From Propionicimonas sp. (GTDB lineage: Bacteria > Actinomycetota > Actinomycetes > Propionibacteriales > Propionibacteriaceae): DNA of 64,000 nucleotides. The notes below the pieces were generated by a model. It did no database searches. It was not told the origin of the DNA and saw only the letters and a program-made list of their open reading frames with translations. The position numbers and the translations under genes were made by a program. Within the stretch, counting starts at the first letter, position 1. Every line of letters starts with the position of its first letter. This document shows positions 35,969 through 44,846 of this stretch, piece after piece. The stretch covers positions 372,001 through 436,000 of the forward strand of contig VMSW01000007.1 of NCBI GenBank assembly GCA_013791955.1, read 5' to 3'.

Positions 35969-37666
35969 GTGCTTACCCGCGTCCGAAGCGCATTCATTGC
36001 CCTGTTGGCCCTAGCGGTCACCACCATCGTCGTCCCGACAGCACCAGCTCAGGCGGCTACCGCCACCGGCAATCCGGGTTTCACCGCCAATGTGATGGCA
36101 CCGTTGCACGTCACCGACTGGGCTGGGTTCAACACCCAACTGCAAACCACCAAGGAGTACGGCGCCGACGCTGTCTCGGTGGACGTTTGGTGGGGTCAGG
36201 TCGAGACCGCCGATCAGGCCTTCGACTGGTCCTACTACGACCAGGTGTTTTCGGCGATCAAGGCGAAGGGCCTCAAGATCGTGCCGATCTTCTCCTTCCA
36301 CCAATGCGGCGGCAATGTCGGTGACCAATGCGCGATCGGCGTCCCTGGCTGGGTGTGGAGCAAATACAACGGTCAGTCGTTGAACGGCGTGACCCTGGAC
36401 GCCAACGGGCTGAAGCACAAGAGCGAGCAGGGCAACTACTCCTCCGAGACCGTCCAAGGCTGGGCCGATCAGCTGGTCAAGGGCGAATACACCGCCTTCG
36501 CTAGCGCCTTCAAGACCAAGTACGCCACCAGCTACGCCAGCGATCTGCAAGAGATCAACGTCTCGCTCGGGCCGGCTGGCGAGCTGCGCTACCCGTCCTA
36601 CAACTCCCACGACAGCGGCACCGGCTACCCCACTCGGGGCGCCCTGCAGGCTTACTCACCGTTGGCGCTGGCGAGCTTCCGCACTTCGACGATCGCCAAG
36701 TACACCAACCTGGCCGGAGTGAACGCGGCCTGGGGTACCTCGCTGACCAACACTTCCCAAATCACCCCGCCGACCGATGGCACCAACTTCTTCACCTCCG
36801 GTGCCTACCGCACCACCACCTATGGCAAGGACTTCATCGACTGGTACAACAACTCGCTGGTGAGCCACGGCAAGACCATGCTGGAGGCAGTGCTGTCGGG
36901 GCTGGGGACGTCATTCTCGACCGCCGCCATCGGCTACAAGATCCCCGGGGTGCATTGGGCGATGACCAACCCCAGCTACCCGCGGGCCGCTGAGGTGGCC
37001 GCCGGGCTGGTGCAGACCAGCATCGACATGAATGCGGACGCCACTGGTCACGGCTATCAGAAGATCGTCAACCTCGCCAAGCAGGTGAGCACCACCCGCA
37101 AGGTGATTCTGCACTTCACCTGCCTGGAGATGAGCAACGCCAATTCCGCCCCGGCCTACTCCCAAGCCCAGGATCTGGTGTTCTGGGTGGCGGCGAAGGC
37201 GGCCGCGCTTGGGGTGACGATCAAGGGCGAAAACGCGCTGTCGGGTGGGGTGACCACCAATGCCGGGTGGGACAACATCGTCAATGCCTTTGATTGGGCC
37301 AGCTACACCGGCATGACGGTGCTGCGGATGGGCGATGTGACCAGCGGGGTGGGCCTGGAGCGGTTCGCGAAGTTCATTGCGCGCTACCGGCTGTCGGTGA
37401 CGGTGCATTTTGCCGAGTTCGCTTCGGCGACGTCCTACACTATGCACCCGTTCAACGGCCTGACCGGGGATCGGGTGATGACCTATGAGGGCTACTTCAA
37501 CGGCCGTCACTGGTGGAAGGTGACGGTGGCTAACCCGCCGAACTTCACCTTCTGCTTCCTCAACAGCAACGGCACCTGGGACGGCGCCAACCGGGTGTTC
37601 AACAAGCAGGGCACCCAGCTCTACGTCCTGCCGTACTCGGCCAACGTCGCGGTGACGCGGCCCTAG
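35969..37666 (+). CDS. Secreted beta-amylase (GH14) with C-terminal starch-binding module
   Basis: This 565-aa exported enzyme removes maltose from non-reducing ends of starch. Signal peptide residues 1-30 end at AQA. The GH14 domain spans about 35-455 with the acid Glu in SLGPAGELRYPSY and the base Glu in TIKGENALSGG; KIPGVHWAM is a conserved substrate loop. Residues about 470-565 (VTVHFAEFASATSYTMHPFNG, WWKVTVANPPNFTFCFLNSNGTWD) look like a CBM25 starch-binding module. The GTG at 35969 has AAAAGGAGC upstream. Released maltose could be taken up by the nearby ABC system and used by MalQ. Confidence 0.92.
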   Translation: MLTRVRSAFIALLALAVTTIVVPTAPAQAATATGNPGFTANVMAPLHVTDWAGFNTQLQTTKEYGADAVSVDVWWGQVETADQAFDWSYYDQVFSAIKAKGLKIVPIFSFHQCGGNVGDQCAIGVPGWVWSKYNGQSLNGVTLDANGLKHKSEQGNYSSETVQGWADQLVKGEYTAFASAFKTKYATSYASDLQEINVSLGPAGELRYPSYNSHDSGTGYPTRGALQAYSPLALASFRTSTIAKYTNLAGVNAAWGTSLTNTSQITPPTDGTNFFTSGAYRTTTYGKDFIDWYNNSLVSHGKTMLEAVLSGLGTSFSTAAIGYKIPGVHWAMTNPSYPRAAEVAAGLVQTSIDMNADATGHGYQKIVNLAKQVSTTRKVILHFTCLEMSNANSAPAYSQAQDLVFWVAAKAAALGVTIKGENALSGGVTTNAGWDNIVNAFDWASYTGMTVLRMGDVTSGVGLERFAKFIARYRLSVTVHFAEFASATSYTMHPFNGLTGDRVMTYEGYFNGRHWWKVTVANPPNFTFCFLNSNGTWDGANRVFNKQGTQLYVLPYSANVAVTRP

Positions 37667-37736
37667 CTTTCGGGCCGAAATCCGTCCGGGCTCGCGCTGA
37701 CTCCAGCCGGTTGGGTTCGGTCCGCTGAGGGTAGCG

Positions 37737-37774
37737 AAATGGCCTCTGACCAAGTGATTGGTCAGAGGCCATTT
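37737..37774. terminator. Bidirectional terminator
   Basis: A perfect 15-bp stem (arms 37737-37751 and 37760-37774, core GGCCTCTGACC) with an 8-nt loop is flanked by AAAT/ATTT. It serves the beta-amylase gene on plus and tRNA-Lys on minus. Confidence 0.9.
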
Positions 37775-37779
37775 CTTCG

Positions 37780-37852
37780 TGCGCCGCCAGGGACTCGAAC
37801 CCCGAACCCGCTAGTTAAGAGCCAGCTGCTCTGCCAGTTGAGCTAGCGGCGC
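37780..37852 (-). tRNA. tRNA-Lys (anticodon CTT)
   Basis: Acceptor stem GCGCCGC/GCGGCGC, D-arm with AGCTCAACTGGCAGAGC, anticodon stem GCTGG/CTAGC with loop CTCTTAA (anticodon CTT), T-arm GGGTTCGAGTCCC. 73 nt, CCA not encoded. Confidence 0.95.
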
Positions 37853-37978
37853 GCGAGCAGAAACTTTACCCCACCTCGGCGTCCAGCGCGAAATCAGTCG
37901 AAGTGCTGCTTTGGGACCATCGGCGCTGCGACTGTCGGGGCCGGGTGGCAGCATGGCAGGTCTAGAGAGGATCCCGGT

Positions 37979-39316
37979 ATGGACGTGAAGCGGCGGAGTT
38001 TCTACGGACTGTTGGTGAACACGCTCATTGCGAACATCACCACCAGCTTCCTGTGGTTCGCCCTGGTCTTTTGGGTCTATCTGGAGACGAGGTCGGTGCT
38101 GGCCATCGCGCTGCTGGGCGGTTCCTACATGCTGCTGGTGGCGGTGATGGGGGTGCCGTTCGGCACCTGGATAGACCACTGGCGCAAGAAGCAGGTGATT
38201 GTGGTCGCCACCGCAGTCACCGCGATCGCGTTCGCTGCGTCGCTGGTCTTCTTCCTGCTGGTGCCGACTTCGCAGATTCTGTCGATCGGCGGGCCGGCGT
38301 TCTGGGTGTTTGGCGGGCTGGTGCTGATCGGTGCGGTGGTGGAGAGTGCCCGCGGCATCACCTTGTCCACCTGCGTGACCCTGTTGGTGCCAGAGGATGA
38401 GCGTCCGAACATGAACGGGCTGGTCGGCATGGTGAACGGGCTGGGTTTCGCCATTACCTCGGTGTTCTCCGGTCTGGCCGTGGGGCAGTTGGGCATGCTG
38501 CCTTCGATCATGATCGCGGTCGGGCTGACCTTCGCCTCCCTACTGCACCTGCTGACGGTTTCGATTCCCGAACCGGAGATCCTGCACAGCGATGACGTGC
38601 CCAAGGCGGTCGATTTCGCGGGCGCGTTGCAGGCGGTGCGCGCAGTGCCTGGCCTAGTGGGGTTGATCTTGTTCGCCACCTTGAACAACCTGCTGGGCGG
38701 GGCGTTCATGGCGTTGATGGATCCCTACGGCCTGACCCTGGTGTCGGTCGAGGTGTGGGGCGTGATGTGGGGCGTGCTCAGTTTTGGGTTCATGATCGGC
38801 TCGTTGTGGGTGGCCAAGAAGGGGCTGGGGGCCAAGCCGCTGCGCTCACTGCTGCTGGCCAATGTGGCGATGTGGCTGATCGCTGGACTGTTCACGATCA
38901 GGGAGAACATTTGGCTGCTGGCCGTCGGGATTCTGATCTACATGGCGCTGATCCCGGTGGCTGAGGCGGCTGAGCAGACCGTGTTGCAGAAGGTGGTGCC
39001 TTACGAGAAGCAGGGGCGCGTCTTCGGATTGGCCCAAGCGGTCGAGGTGGCCGCGGCGCCGCTGAGCACTTTCCTGATCGGTCCGATCGCCGAGTTCGCG
39101 ATCATCCCCTACATGAACACCGATGCCGGCCGGAATCAGTTCGGTTGGCTGCTCGGCGATGGGCAGGCCCGGGGGATCGCGCTGGTGTTCGTGGTCACCG
39201 GGTTGATCGGGATGGCGCTCACTTTGGCCGCTTTCGCGAGCCGTTCCTACCGGGTATTGACCCTGCGTTATGCGGAACATGAGTCGGAGGGCGAACCGGC
39301 GGGCGTGGAAGGCTAG
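37979..39316 (+). CDS. MFS transporter (MFS_1/MDR type)
   Basis: This 445-aa membrane protein has about 12 TM segments. Motif A-like GVPFGTWIDHWRKKQVIV follows TM2, and a second occurs as GSLWVAKKGLGAKPLRSL between TM8 and TM9. Such proteins export drugs or macrolides, but the substrate is unknown. It is transcribed away from tRNA-Lys and not linked to the next operon, which has its own operator. Confidence 0.85.
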   Translation: MDVKRRSFYGLLVNTLIANITTSFLWFALVFWVYLETRSVLAIALLGGSYMLLVAVMGVPFGTWIDHWRKKQVIVVATAVTAIAFAASLVFFLLVPTSQILSIGGPAFWVFGGLVLIGAVVESARGITLSTCVTLLVPEDERPNMNGLVGMVNGLGFAITSVFSGLAVGQLGMLPSIMIAVGLTFASLLHLLTVSIPEPEILHSDDVPKAVDFAGALQAVRAVPGLVGLILFATLNNLLGGAFMALMDPYGLTLVSVEVWGVMWGVLSFGFMIGSLWVAKKGLGAKPLRSLLLANVAMWLIAGLFTIRENIWLLAVGILIYMALIPVAEAAEQTVLQKVVPYEKQGRVFGLAQAVEVAAAPLSTFLIGPIAEFAIIPYMNTDAGRNQFGWLLGDGQARGIALVFVVTGLIGMALTLAAFASRSYRVLTLRYAEHESEGEPAGVEG

Positions 39317-39348
39317 GTTGAGTTTCGGCGTGATTCGCGTCCAGACGT

Positions 39349-39367
39349 ATACCCCCGGAGGTATCCT
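39349..39367 (+). promoter_or_regulatory. CsoR/CstR-type operator overlapping a -10
   Basis: ATACC-CCCGGA-GGTAT (39349-39364) matches the operator at 22754-22772 in flanks and core (GTATACCC). It overlaps TATCCT (39362-39367), a -10 candidate 6 nt before GTG 39374. A repressor would cover the promoter directly. Confidence 0.65.
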
Positions 39368-40147
39368 GTGTCGGTGAGTGAGCAACCTAAGGCGAATACG
39401 AACGCCACCAGTCTGACGTCCGAGCTGCAGCGAAAGCTGCGGCTGGCCCAGCGATTCAACGTCGGGCTGGGCGCGTTGGTGGTGTTCCTGGTAGTGGTCG
39501 TGGCCACCCAACAGATGGGAAGCTCAGGCGTGCTGCCGGGGGCGAGCGTCCAGCCAACGGCCACCGCATCCGGTACCGCCTCCGGGCAGAGCCTCGCCGC
39601 GCAGGTGGCCCGCAACCGGGCCGATGACCCGATGGCCTGGGGTGACATCAATGCGCCAGTGGTGCTGGTGGAGTGGACGGACTTCCGGTGCCCCTACTGC
39701 GCAGTGTTCGCCAATCAGACCCTGCCGACGCTGATGACCGACTACGTCGCCTCAGGCAAAGTGCGTTTCGAGGTGCATGACGCGGCGTTGTTCGGCGAGC
39801 AGTCGGTTGACGCGGCAGTCGCGGCGCGCGCTGCCGGTGCCCAGGGCAAATACGGCGAATACATGACGGCGCTGTATGCGGCTGCACCTGAGAGTGGCCA
39901 TCCCGATCTTCCCGAAGCCAAGCTGGTCGCTTTCGCCGAGAAGGCTGGCGTGCCCGATATTGCCAAGTTCAAGACGGCCCTCAAAGACGCCGCGCTGCGC
40001 AAGGAAGTGACTGACGGCACCCTGGCGGCGCAGAAGATCGGCGTGAATAGCGTCCCGTTCTTCGTGGTCGGCAATCAGGTGGTCAACGGGGCGCAGCCGC
40101 TGATGAACTTCCAGTCGGCGATCGAGACCGAACTGGCCAAGAAGTAG
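39368..40147 (+). CDS. Membrane-anchored DsbA-family thioredoxin-like oxidoreductase
   Basis: This 259-aa protein has one N-terminal TM segment (about 35-55), a Ser/Ala/Thr-rich linker, and a DsbA-type thioredoxin domain with active site CPYC in DFRCPYCAVFANQT and cis-Pro region GVNSVPFFVVGNQVVNGAQP. It acts outside the membrane in disulfide exchange. The starts GTG 39368 and 39374 are both in frame. A CcdA-like electron conduit follows 2 nt downstream. Confidence 0.88.
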   Translation: MSVSEQPKANTNATSLTSELQRKLRLAQRFNVGLGALVVFLVVVVATQQMGSSGVLPGASVQPTATASGTASGQSLAAQVARNRADDPMAWGDINAPVVLVEWTDFRCPYCAVFANQTLPTLMTDYVASGKVRFEVHDAALFGEQSVDAAVAARAAGAQGKYGEYMTALYAAAPESGHPDLPEAKLVAFAEKAGVPDIAKFKTALKDAALRKEVTDGTLAAQKIGVNSVPFFVVGNQVVNGAQPLMNFQSAIETELAKK

Positions 40148-40149
40148 CG

Positions 40150-40971
40150 ATGTCAGTCGGTCTGGCGGGAGCGTTCCTCGGCGGCGTGCTCACCTTGTTG
40201 AGTCCCTGCTCGGTGATGCTGCTGCCTGCCTTCTTCAGCTACGCCTTCACTGGTGCGGGCGTGTTGGTGGCGCGCACCGGGGTGTTCTACCTGGGCTTGA
40301 TCACCACCCTGGTGCCGCTCGGCATGCTCGCCGGCAGCCTGGGGGCGGTGATTTCGACAAACCGCCCGGTGTTGGTGATGGTGGCCAGCGTGCTGGTGAT
40401 CGTGCTCGGCGCGTTGATGCTCTTGGGCATCCCGCTGCCAGGGTTGGGCCGGCTCGACGGGCAAGGCGGCGCGTCCGGACTGAGCGTGTATCTGTTGGGC
40501 ACGGTGTACGGGATGGGGTCGGTGTGTGCCGGCCCGATTCTCGGCGCGGTGTTCACGGTGGCTGCGGTGAGCGGGAGCGCGCTCTATGGCGGGTTGGTGC
40601 TGCTGGTGTTTGCTGCCGGCATGGTGCTGCCGCTGTTGGTGCTGGCGTTCTTCTGGGATCGGCTACCCAAACTGCAAGGGTGGCTGCGGCCTCGGCAACT
40701 GAGGATCGGCAACTGGACGAACGCGTGGGCCTCGGTAATCGGCGGCGCGGTGACCATTGCCCTGGGCATACTGCTGCTCCTCACCGATGGCACCCTCGCG
40801 GTGCCCGGCGTGCTGGATGCCACCACGCAGATGGGTCTGGAAACTCAGGTGCTGGCCGGTACAGCCGGCATTCCCGACCTGGTGATTGCTGGCGTCGCGG
40901 TGGCGGTGCTGGTTGGGGTCTACCTGCTGCACCGCTTCACCCGGCGTAGCCGCGCCGCGTCCCGGCCCTAG
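40150..40971 (+). CDS. ccdA: CcdA-type thiol electron transporter
   Basis: This 273-aa membrane protein has about 6-7 TM segments, with the paired Cys in LLSPCSVMLLPAF and GMGSVCAGPILGAVF. CcdA/DsbD-type proteins carry reducing electrons from cytosolic thioredoxin to external thiol proteins, here presumably the DsbA-like partner encoded just upstream. Both lie behind the CsoR-type operator. Confidence 0.88.
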   Translation: MSVGLAGAFLGGVLTLLSPCSVMLLPAFFSYAFTGAGVLVARTGVFYLGLITTLVPLGMLAGSLGAVISTNRPVLVMVASVLVIVLGALMLLGIPLPGLGRLDGQGGASGLSVYLLGTVYGMGSVCAGPILGAVFTVAAVSGSALYGGLVLLVFAAGMVLPLLVLAFFWDRLPKLQGWLRPRQLRIGNWTNAWASVIGGAVTIALGILLLLTDGTLAVPGVLDATTQMGLETQVLAGTAGIPDLVIAGVAVAVLVGVYLLHRFTRRSRAASRP

Positions 40972-41020
40972 CCTGCCCTTTTCAGCCTTGCGCGCGTTGG
41001 GTGGCGCCTCCCTCAGCCTT

Positions 41021-41078
41021 GCGCCCCTTACCGCGCTTTGCGCCCGCTATAGCACGCGCAAAGCTGCTTAAGGGGCGC
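41021..41078. terminator. Two-part hairpin between convergent genes
   Basis: Outer arms GCGCCCCTTA (41021-41030) and TAAGGGGCGC (41069-41078). Inner arms GCTTTGCGC (41035-41043) and GCGCAAAGC (41056-41064). It lies between ccdA and gatD and is followed by a (GGGCT)n run at about 41098-41116. Confidence 0.7.
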
Positions 41079-41123
41079 AGAGTGGGGGTGGGGACGGGGC
41101 TGGGCTGGGCTGGGCTGGTGGCC

Positions 41124-41849
41124 TTAGCCGCGGCCGTGTTTGCGGACGAAGGCGATGCGCTGGCGGCGGAGCTCGTCCAGCTCAGGGTTGGGCAGCGGAG
41201 CCAGCTCGTGGCCCAAGGCCAGCTCGAGCAGATGGTCGGCCAGTTCGGGGTTGCGGGCCAGCACCGGTCCGTGGGGGTAGGTACCGATGACCTTGCCCTG
41301 GACGGCGCCCTCAGTGGCGTCATTGGCGTTGCCAATGCCGATTTCGACCTTGGCCAGCGGCTTGGCGGCCGGGCCGAGAGTGGTGAAGCCGCCGTGGTTC
41401 TCAAAGCCGGTGATCAGGGTTTCGGTGCCGTCCGGCTTGGTCCAAGTGCTCAGGATCTCGCCGACCGCGCGCACATCGCCGCGGCGAGTGTCGACATCGA
41501 GCAGGCCCAGGCCTTCGATCACCTCGTCGTGCTCGCCGACGGTGAAAGTGTTGCCGACGATCTGGAAGCCGGCGCAGACCGAGAACAGCACCGCACCGCC
41601 CTCGACTGCGTCAAAGATGTGGCCGTCGGTCTTCAGGCCCTTTACTGCCGAGACCTGGGCGGCGTCCTCGCCACCGCCGAGTAGGTAGACCGCACCGTCG
41701 GCTGGGACGGCATCGCCGGGCTCCACTTCGGTCAGGACGGCATCAATGCCGCGCCATTGCAGACGCTTGCGCAGCACCATGGCGTTGCCGCGGTCGCCAT
41801 AGATGCCCAGCAGCGACTGGTAGATCAGGACGATTTCGACCGGCTTCAT
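41124..41849 (-). CDS. gatD: Lipid II isoglutaminyl synthase, glutamine amidotransferase subunit
   Basis: This 241-aa class-I-type amidotransferase delivers ammonia from glutamine to MurT. The catalytic Cys is in GAVLFSVCAGFQIVG and the His in VIGTYPHGPVLARNPEL. MurT/GatD amidates the D-Glu of lipid II, an essential cell-wall step in actinobacteria. It overlaps murT by ATGA. Confidence 0.94.
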   Translation of the reverse strand: MKPVEIVLIYQSLLGIYGDRGNAMVLRKRLQWRGIDAVLTEVEPGDAVPADGAVYLLGGGEDAAQVSAVKGLKTDGHIFDAVEGGAVLFSVCAGFQIVGNTFTVGEHDEVIEGLGLLDVDTRRGDVRAVGEILSTWTKPDGTETLITGFENHGGFTTLGPAAKPLAKVEIGIGNANDATEGAVQGKVIGTYPHGPVLARNPELADHLLELALGHELAPLPNPELDELRRQRIAFVRKHGRG

Positions 41850-43144
41850 CGCAGCCCCGCCATCTTCAGGAACGCTTGGAAGGGGGTGTAGGTGGCGATC
41901 ACGTCGACCGCAGCCGAGCCGGAGCCGACGATGGCGGCTTTCAGGTCACCCTCGATGCGGTGGTCCACTTCGGCGTAGGCCAATCGGACGGCCAGGTCGT
42001 GGGCGCGCGGGCCGGTGCAGATTACCGTCCGGCCAGCGAGTTGTTCGTAGTCGACGTCCCACAGCCAGGAGACGTCCTTACCGTCGGCGGCCACCGAGTC
42101 GATGGCCAGCACGACGGGGTCGGATTGGGCCAAGGGGAGCGCTTCGGCCCAGCCGGCCGGGTTTTTGGCGAGCAGTAGCCGGGCGTCGGTTTCGCCAAAG
42201 CGGGCGGTGGCGAAGCGTCCAGCCGGAGCGGTCACGGTGTGCATGCCAGCTAGGGCGTCGGCGACGTCGACGCCGAACTCGACGGCGGCGGCCAAGGCGC
42301 AGGCGGCGTTGGAGACGTTGAACGACCCGGGCACCTGCAGGTTTGGGGACACTGCGCTGCCATCAGGTAGCACGATGGTGCCGCCGTCCACCCGGTAGGA
42401 GGCGGCGGGCTGGGTGAGCTCGCAGCCGGGGCAATCCCAACGGTCGCGGCCCGCGGCGGGGATGCGGATGAGTAGTTCGCCGCAGGCCGGGCAGAGGGCG
42501 CCGTCGGCGTGCCAGACGGTGTCGGTCTCGACCCAGATGACTTTGGCGGCGGTGCCGGCCGACCAGACCACCAGCGGGTCGCAGGCGTTGGCCACGATCA
42601 CTGGGCCGTCGTGTCCGGCGGCTTCCAGGGCTTTGCGCCAGGAGCGTCCCAGGGCTTTAATCTCGTGGTGGCGGTCGAGCTGATCGCGGGAGAAGTTGAG
42701 CAGGACGAGTAGCTCCGGACGTGCCTTGGCGATCATGTCGGAAACGACACGCTCATCGGTTTCGAGGACGGCGATGTCGGCGCGGCGGGACTGAGAGAGC
42801 GCGGAGGCGATGCCGTAGTGCAGGTTGGCACCGTCGGCGTTGGTGACCAGCCGGTTGGCGTCGGTGCCCAAGCCGCTGCGCAGCGCGGCGGCCAGCAGAT
42901 GCGTGGTGGTGGTCTTGCCGTTGGTGCCGGAGACCGACAGCACTCGGCGTCCCTGGAGGAGCAGCGAGAACGCGTCGGGCACCAGCCGGGTGATGATTTG
43001 GCCGCGAACCGAGGCCCCAGAGCCCTTGCCAGCCAGCCGGGAGGCGAGCGCGGCGGCGTTCCCGGCGAAGATCGCGGTGCTCAGCCGAAACCTGTCGACC
43101 ACCGAGATCGCGGCAGGTGTCGCCTTAGTGGTCAAAACGGCCAT
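41846..43144 (-). CDS. murT: Lipid II isoglutaminyl synthase, MurT subunit
   Basis: This 432-aa Mur-ligase-like enzyme has the ATP P-loop VSGTNGKTTTTHLL, a zinc ribbon with CPACGE and CPGCEL (typical of MurT), and the C-terminal DUF1727 region. It works with GatD. The ATG at 43144 (MAVLTTKATP) is preferred; the longer frame has no family support. Confidence 0.94.
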   Translation of the reverse strand: MAVLTTKATPAAISVVDRFRLSTAIFAGNAAALASRLAGKGSGASVRGQIITRLVPDAFSLLLQGRRVLSVSGTNGKTTTTHLLAAALRSGLGTDANRLVTNADGANLHYGIASALSQSRRADIAVLETDERVVSDMIAKARPELLVLLNFSRDQLDRHHEIKALGRSWRKALEAAGHDGPVIVANACDPLVVWSAGTAAKVIWVETDTVWHADGALCPACGELLIRIPAAGRDRWDCPGCELTQPAASYRVDGGTIVLPDGSAVSPNLQVPGSFNVSNAACALAAAVEFGVDVADALAGMHTVTAPAGRFATARFGETDARLLLAKNPAGWAEALPLAQSDPVVLAIDSVAADGKDVSWLWDVDYEQLAGRTVICTGPRAHDLAVRLAYAEVDHRIEGDLKAAIVGSGSAAVDVIATYTPFQAFLKMAGLR

Positions 43145-43199
43145 GCCCCCATTGTGCCTTGACTGTGGCCCAGATGCCGCCTTCACCGTGCCCGTGGGC

Positions 43200-43230
43200 C
43201 CGACCCCAGTTCCCTGAGCTTGTCGAAGGG
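43200..43230. repeat. Single CCCTGAG-family repeat
   Basis: CAGTTCCCTGAGCTTGTCGA plus AGGG lies between murT and the co-directional secreted-protein gene. It is one of the few copies not between convergent genes. Confidence 0.7.
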
Positions 43231-44043
43231 TTAGCCGGTGACGAGGCTTTGGAGTTCGCCGACGTCGAGGGTGCGGTTTCCGGTGTAGGTGGTGTTGAGG
43301 GTGCCGGTTTGGTCGGCGGCGGCCCAGTTGATTTGCCAGTGGGTGTCGGCGGTGACGGTGTAGGGCTTCTTTGCCGGGGAGGCGACTTCATAGATGTAGC
43401 CGCAGGTGGGGGAGGGCCTACCGGGTTTGTCGAGGTGGGGTGGGTAGATGGTGGTGGTGGTGCAGGTTGTGGTGTGGCCGTCGCCCATGTTGAAGGTGGT
43501 GGATTGCCAGGTGGCTGTTAGTTGGAAGGTGAGTCCGTCGTGGTGGGCGGTGGTGGTGATGCGGGTGGGTTGGTCGGTCCACAGCCAGATGGGGAAGCCG
43601 ACGGCGAGCATGTTCCATTCGTTGACTGAGGGGTCTGGTCCGAAGCGTGGGGTTGGGTCGGGAAGTTTGAGGTTCGCGACTACCTCGCGCAGGGAAGCGG
43701 ACGGGTTCGGGCCCTTGGGGGGCTTCTTCTTGGTCTTGGGTGCCGGTATGCAGGCGTACCTGTAGGTGTCGCCGAAGCAGATTTCGGGAGCCGGAGAGTC
43801 CGGCCGATTGACTACCGCGTTAGCGTCGCCTTCTAGCTTGTGCTGCGACTTTTTCTTCTTCTTGTGGCGCCGACTGTTCGCATCCTTGACTTCGCTGGTG
43901 CGGCCGGTGATTTTGCCGCCGCTGCCCACTTTGGTCGTGGGTGGTGGGGCGGTCGGGTTAGCTGCCGGTAGCCCCTCGGGTGAGCTAGTCGCGGTGAGCC
44001 ATGCCAAGAGGACGGAGCTGAAGACCACTACTAGCTTCAGCAC
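43231..44043 (-). CDS. Secreted protein of unknown function, Lys-rich linker
   Basis: This 270-aa protein has a short hydrophobic N-terminus (LKLVVVFSSVLLAWLTATSS) consistent with a signal peptide, then a basic stretch RRHKKKKKSQHK, then a C-terminal Thr-rich beta domain (NEWNMLAVGFPIWLWTDQPTRI, GDGHTTTCTTTTIYPPH). I recognise similar actinobacterial unknown proteins by the NMLAVGFPIWLW segment but no function. It overlaps the upstream lipoprotein gene by 7 nt. Confidence 0.75.
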   Translation of the reverse strand: MLKLVVVFSSVLLAWLTATSSPEGLPAANPTAPPPTTKVGSGGKITGRTSEVKDANSRRHKKKKKSQHKLEGDANAVVNRPDSPAPEICFGDTYRYACIPAPKTKKKPPKGPNPSASLREVVANLKLPDPTPRFGPDPSVNEWNMLAVGFPIWLWTDQPTRITTTAHHDGLTFQLTATWQSTTFNMGDGHTTTCTTTTIYPPHLDKPGRPSPTCGYIYEVASPAKKPYTVTADTHWQINWAAADQTGTLNTTYTGNRTLDVGELQSLVTG

Positions 44044-44621
44044 GACGCCACCTCCTTGGACTCTGCTGCGGTGAGCTTGAGGGCTGGTCCCACGCGAACG
44101 AACAAGGCGGTCTCATTCACTACTCCGCCAGCGGTGGGCTTCTTGGTTGGTTGGGTCAAGGCGACGCTGCGTGCGTCCTTGCACGACTCCAGGGCCACTA
44201 TCGAGCCCTGCGAGGACACCCCTGGGGCTCGTTTGATCCAGGAGATGCGAAACTCGCCGCCTTCCGCCCTGATGCCATGGTCGTGGACGTACTTGTAGAA
44301 GGCGGCCGAATCCTTGAGGTACTCGCCGGTGGCGGTCTCCAGTAGTACCGGGGTGGGTTCGGTGACCCCACCGGCGCGGTAGATGCGTTCTTCTTCGGCG
44401 AAGAACTTGCGGTAGACGGTTTCGGCTTCGGCATAGAGCTTGTCTTTGGCGACCATTTGGTCGTAGTAGTAGGGGCTGCAGGGGTATTCGGGGCCGCCGG
44501 CTTCTGGGGTGCAGGTGGGGCTTGGCTTGGGTGGGGCCATGGTGGGTTGGGCTGGGGTACAGCCAGCCAGCAGCGCAAGAGCGATGACGCTGGTGATTAG
44601 TCCGCTTCGTGCTTTGGCCAT
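44037..44621 (-). CDS. Lipoprotein of unknown function
   Basis: This 194-aa exported protein has signal MAKARSGLITSVIALALLAGC (lipobox LLAGC, Cys21), a Pro-rich spacer, then a helical region MVAKDKLYAEAETVYRKFFAEEERIYRAGG and a small alpha/beta end. The ATG at 44621 has AGGAGG upstream. It probably forms a two-gene unit with the following secreted protein. Family function unknown. Confidence 0.8.
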   Translation of the reverse strand: MAKARSGLITSVIALALLAGCTPAQPTMAPPKPSPTCTPEAGGPEYPCSPYYYDQMVAKDKLYAEAETVYRKFFAEEERIYRAGGVTEPTPVLLETATGEYLKDSAAFYKYVHDHGIRAEGGEFRISWIKRAPGVSSQGSIVALESCKDARSVALTQPTKKPTAGGVVNETALFVRVGPALKLTAAESKEVASC

Positions 44622-44690
44622 GAAGCCTCCTGGGGTGGTTGCCGCCCACAGTGGCACATTCCTCAGACGCTTTGAAACTGATCGCGGGGG

Positions 44691-44738
44691 TTATCCACAG
44701 AACGAAACAAGTCCGTTCAGTTATGCACAGGTCGAAAC
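44691..44738 (+). promoter_or_regulatory. Two DnaA-box-like direct repeats
   Basis: TTATCCACAGAACGAAAC (44691-44708) and TTATGCACAGGTCGAAAC (44721-44738) match at 15 of 18 positions with a 30-nt period. The first contains a perfect DnaA box TTATCCACA. They lie upstream of the lipoprotein gene. Confidence 0.6.
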
Positions 44739-44846
44739 GATTCAATGTGTTGCTGGGGCTTCGACGTGCTCAGCCAACTGACGAGCACAGCCAACTAGAG
44801 CGACGAGACGCGCCATTGCGCCTCGCCGCGGCCAACCCCTCGGGAG

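Noticed and set aside
41098..41118. GGGCT pentanucleotide run as a phase-variable tract
   Set aside because: It lies in a gap after both convergent genes and affects no promoter or reading frame.
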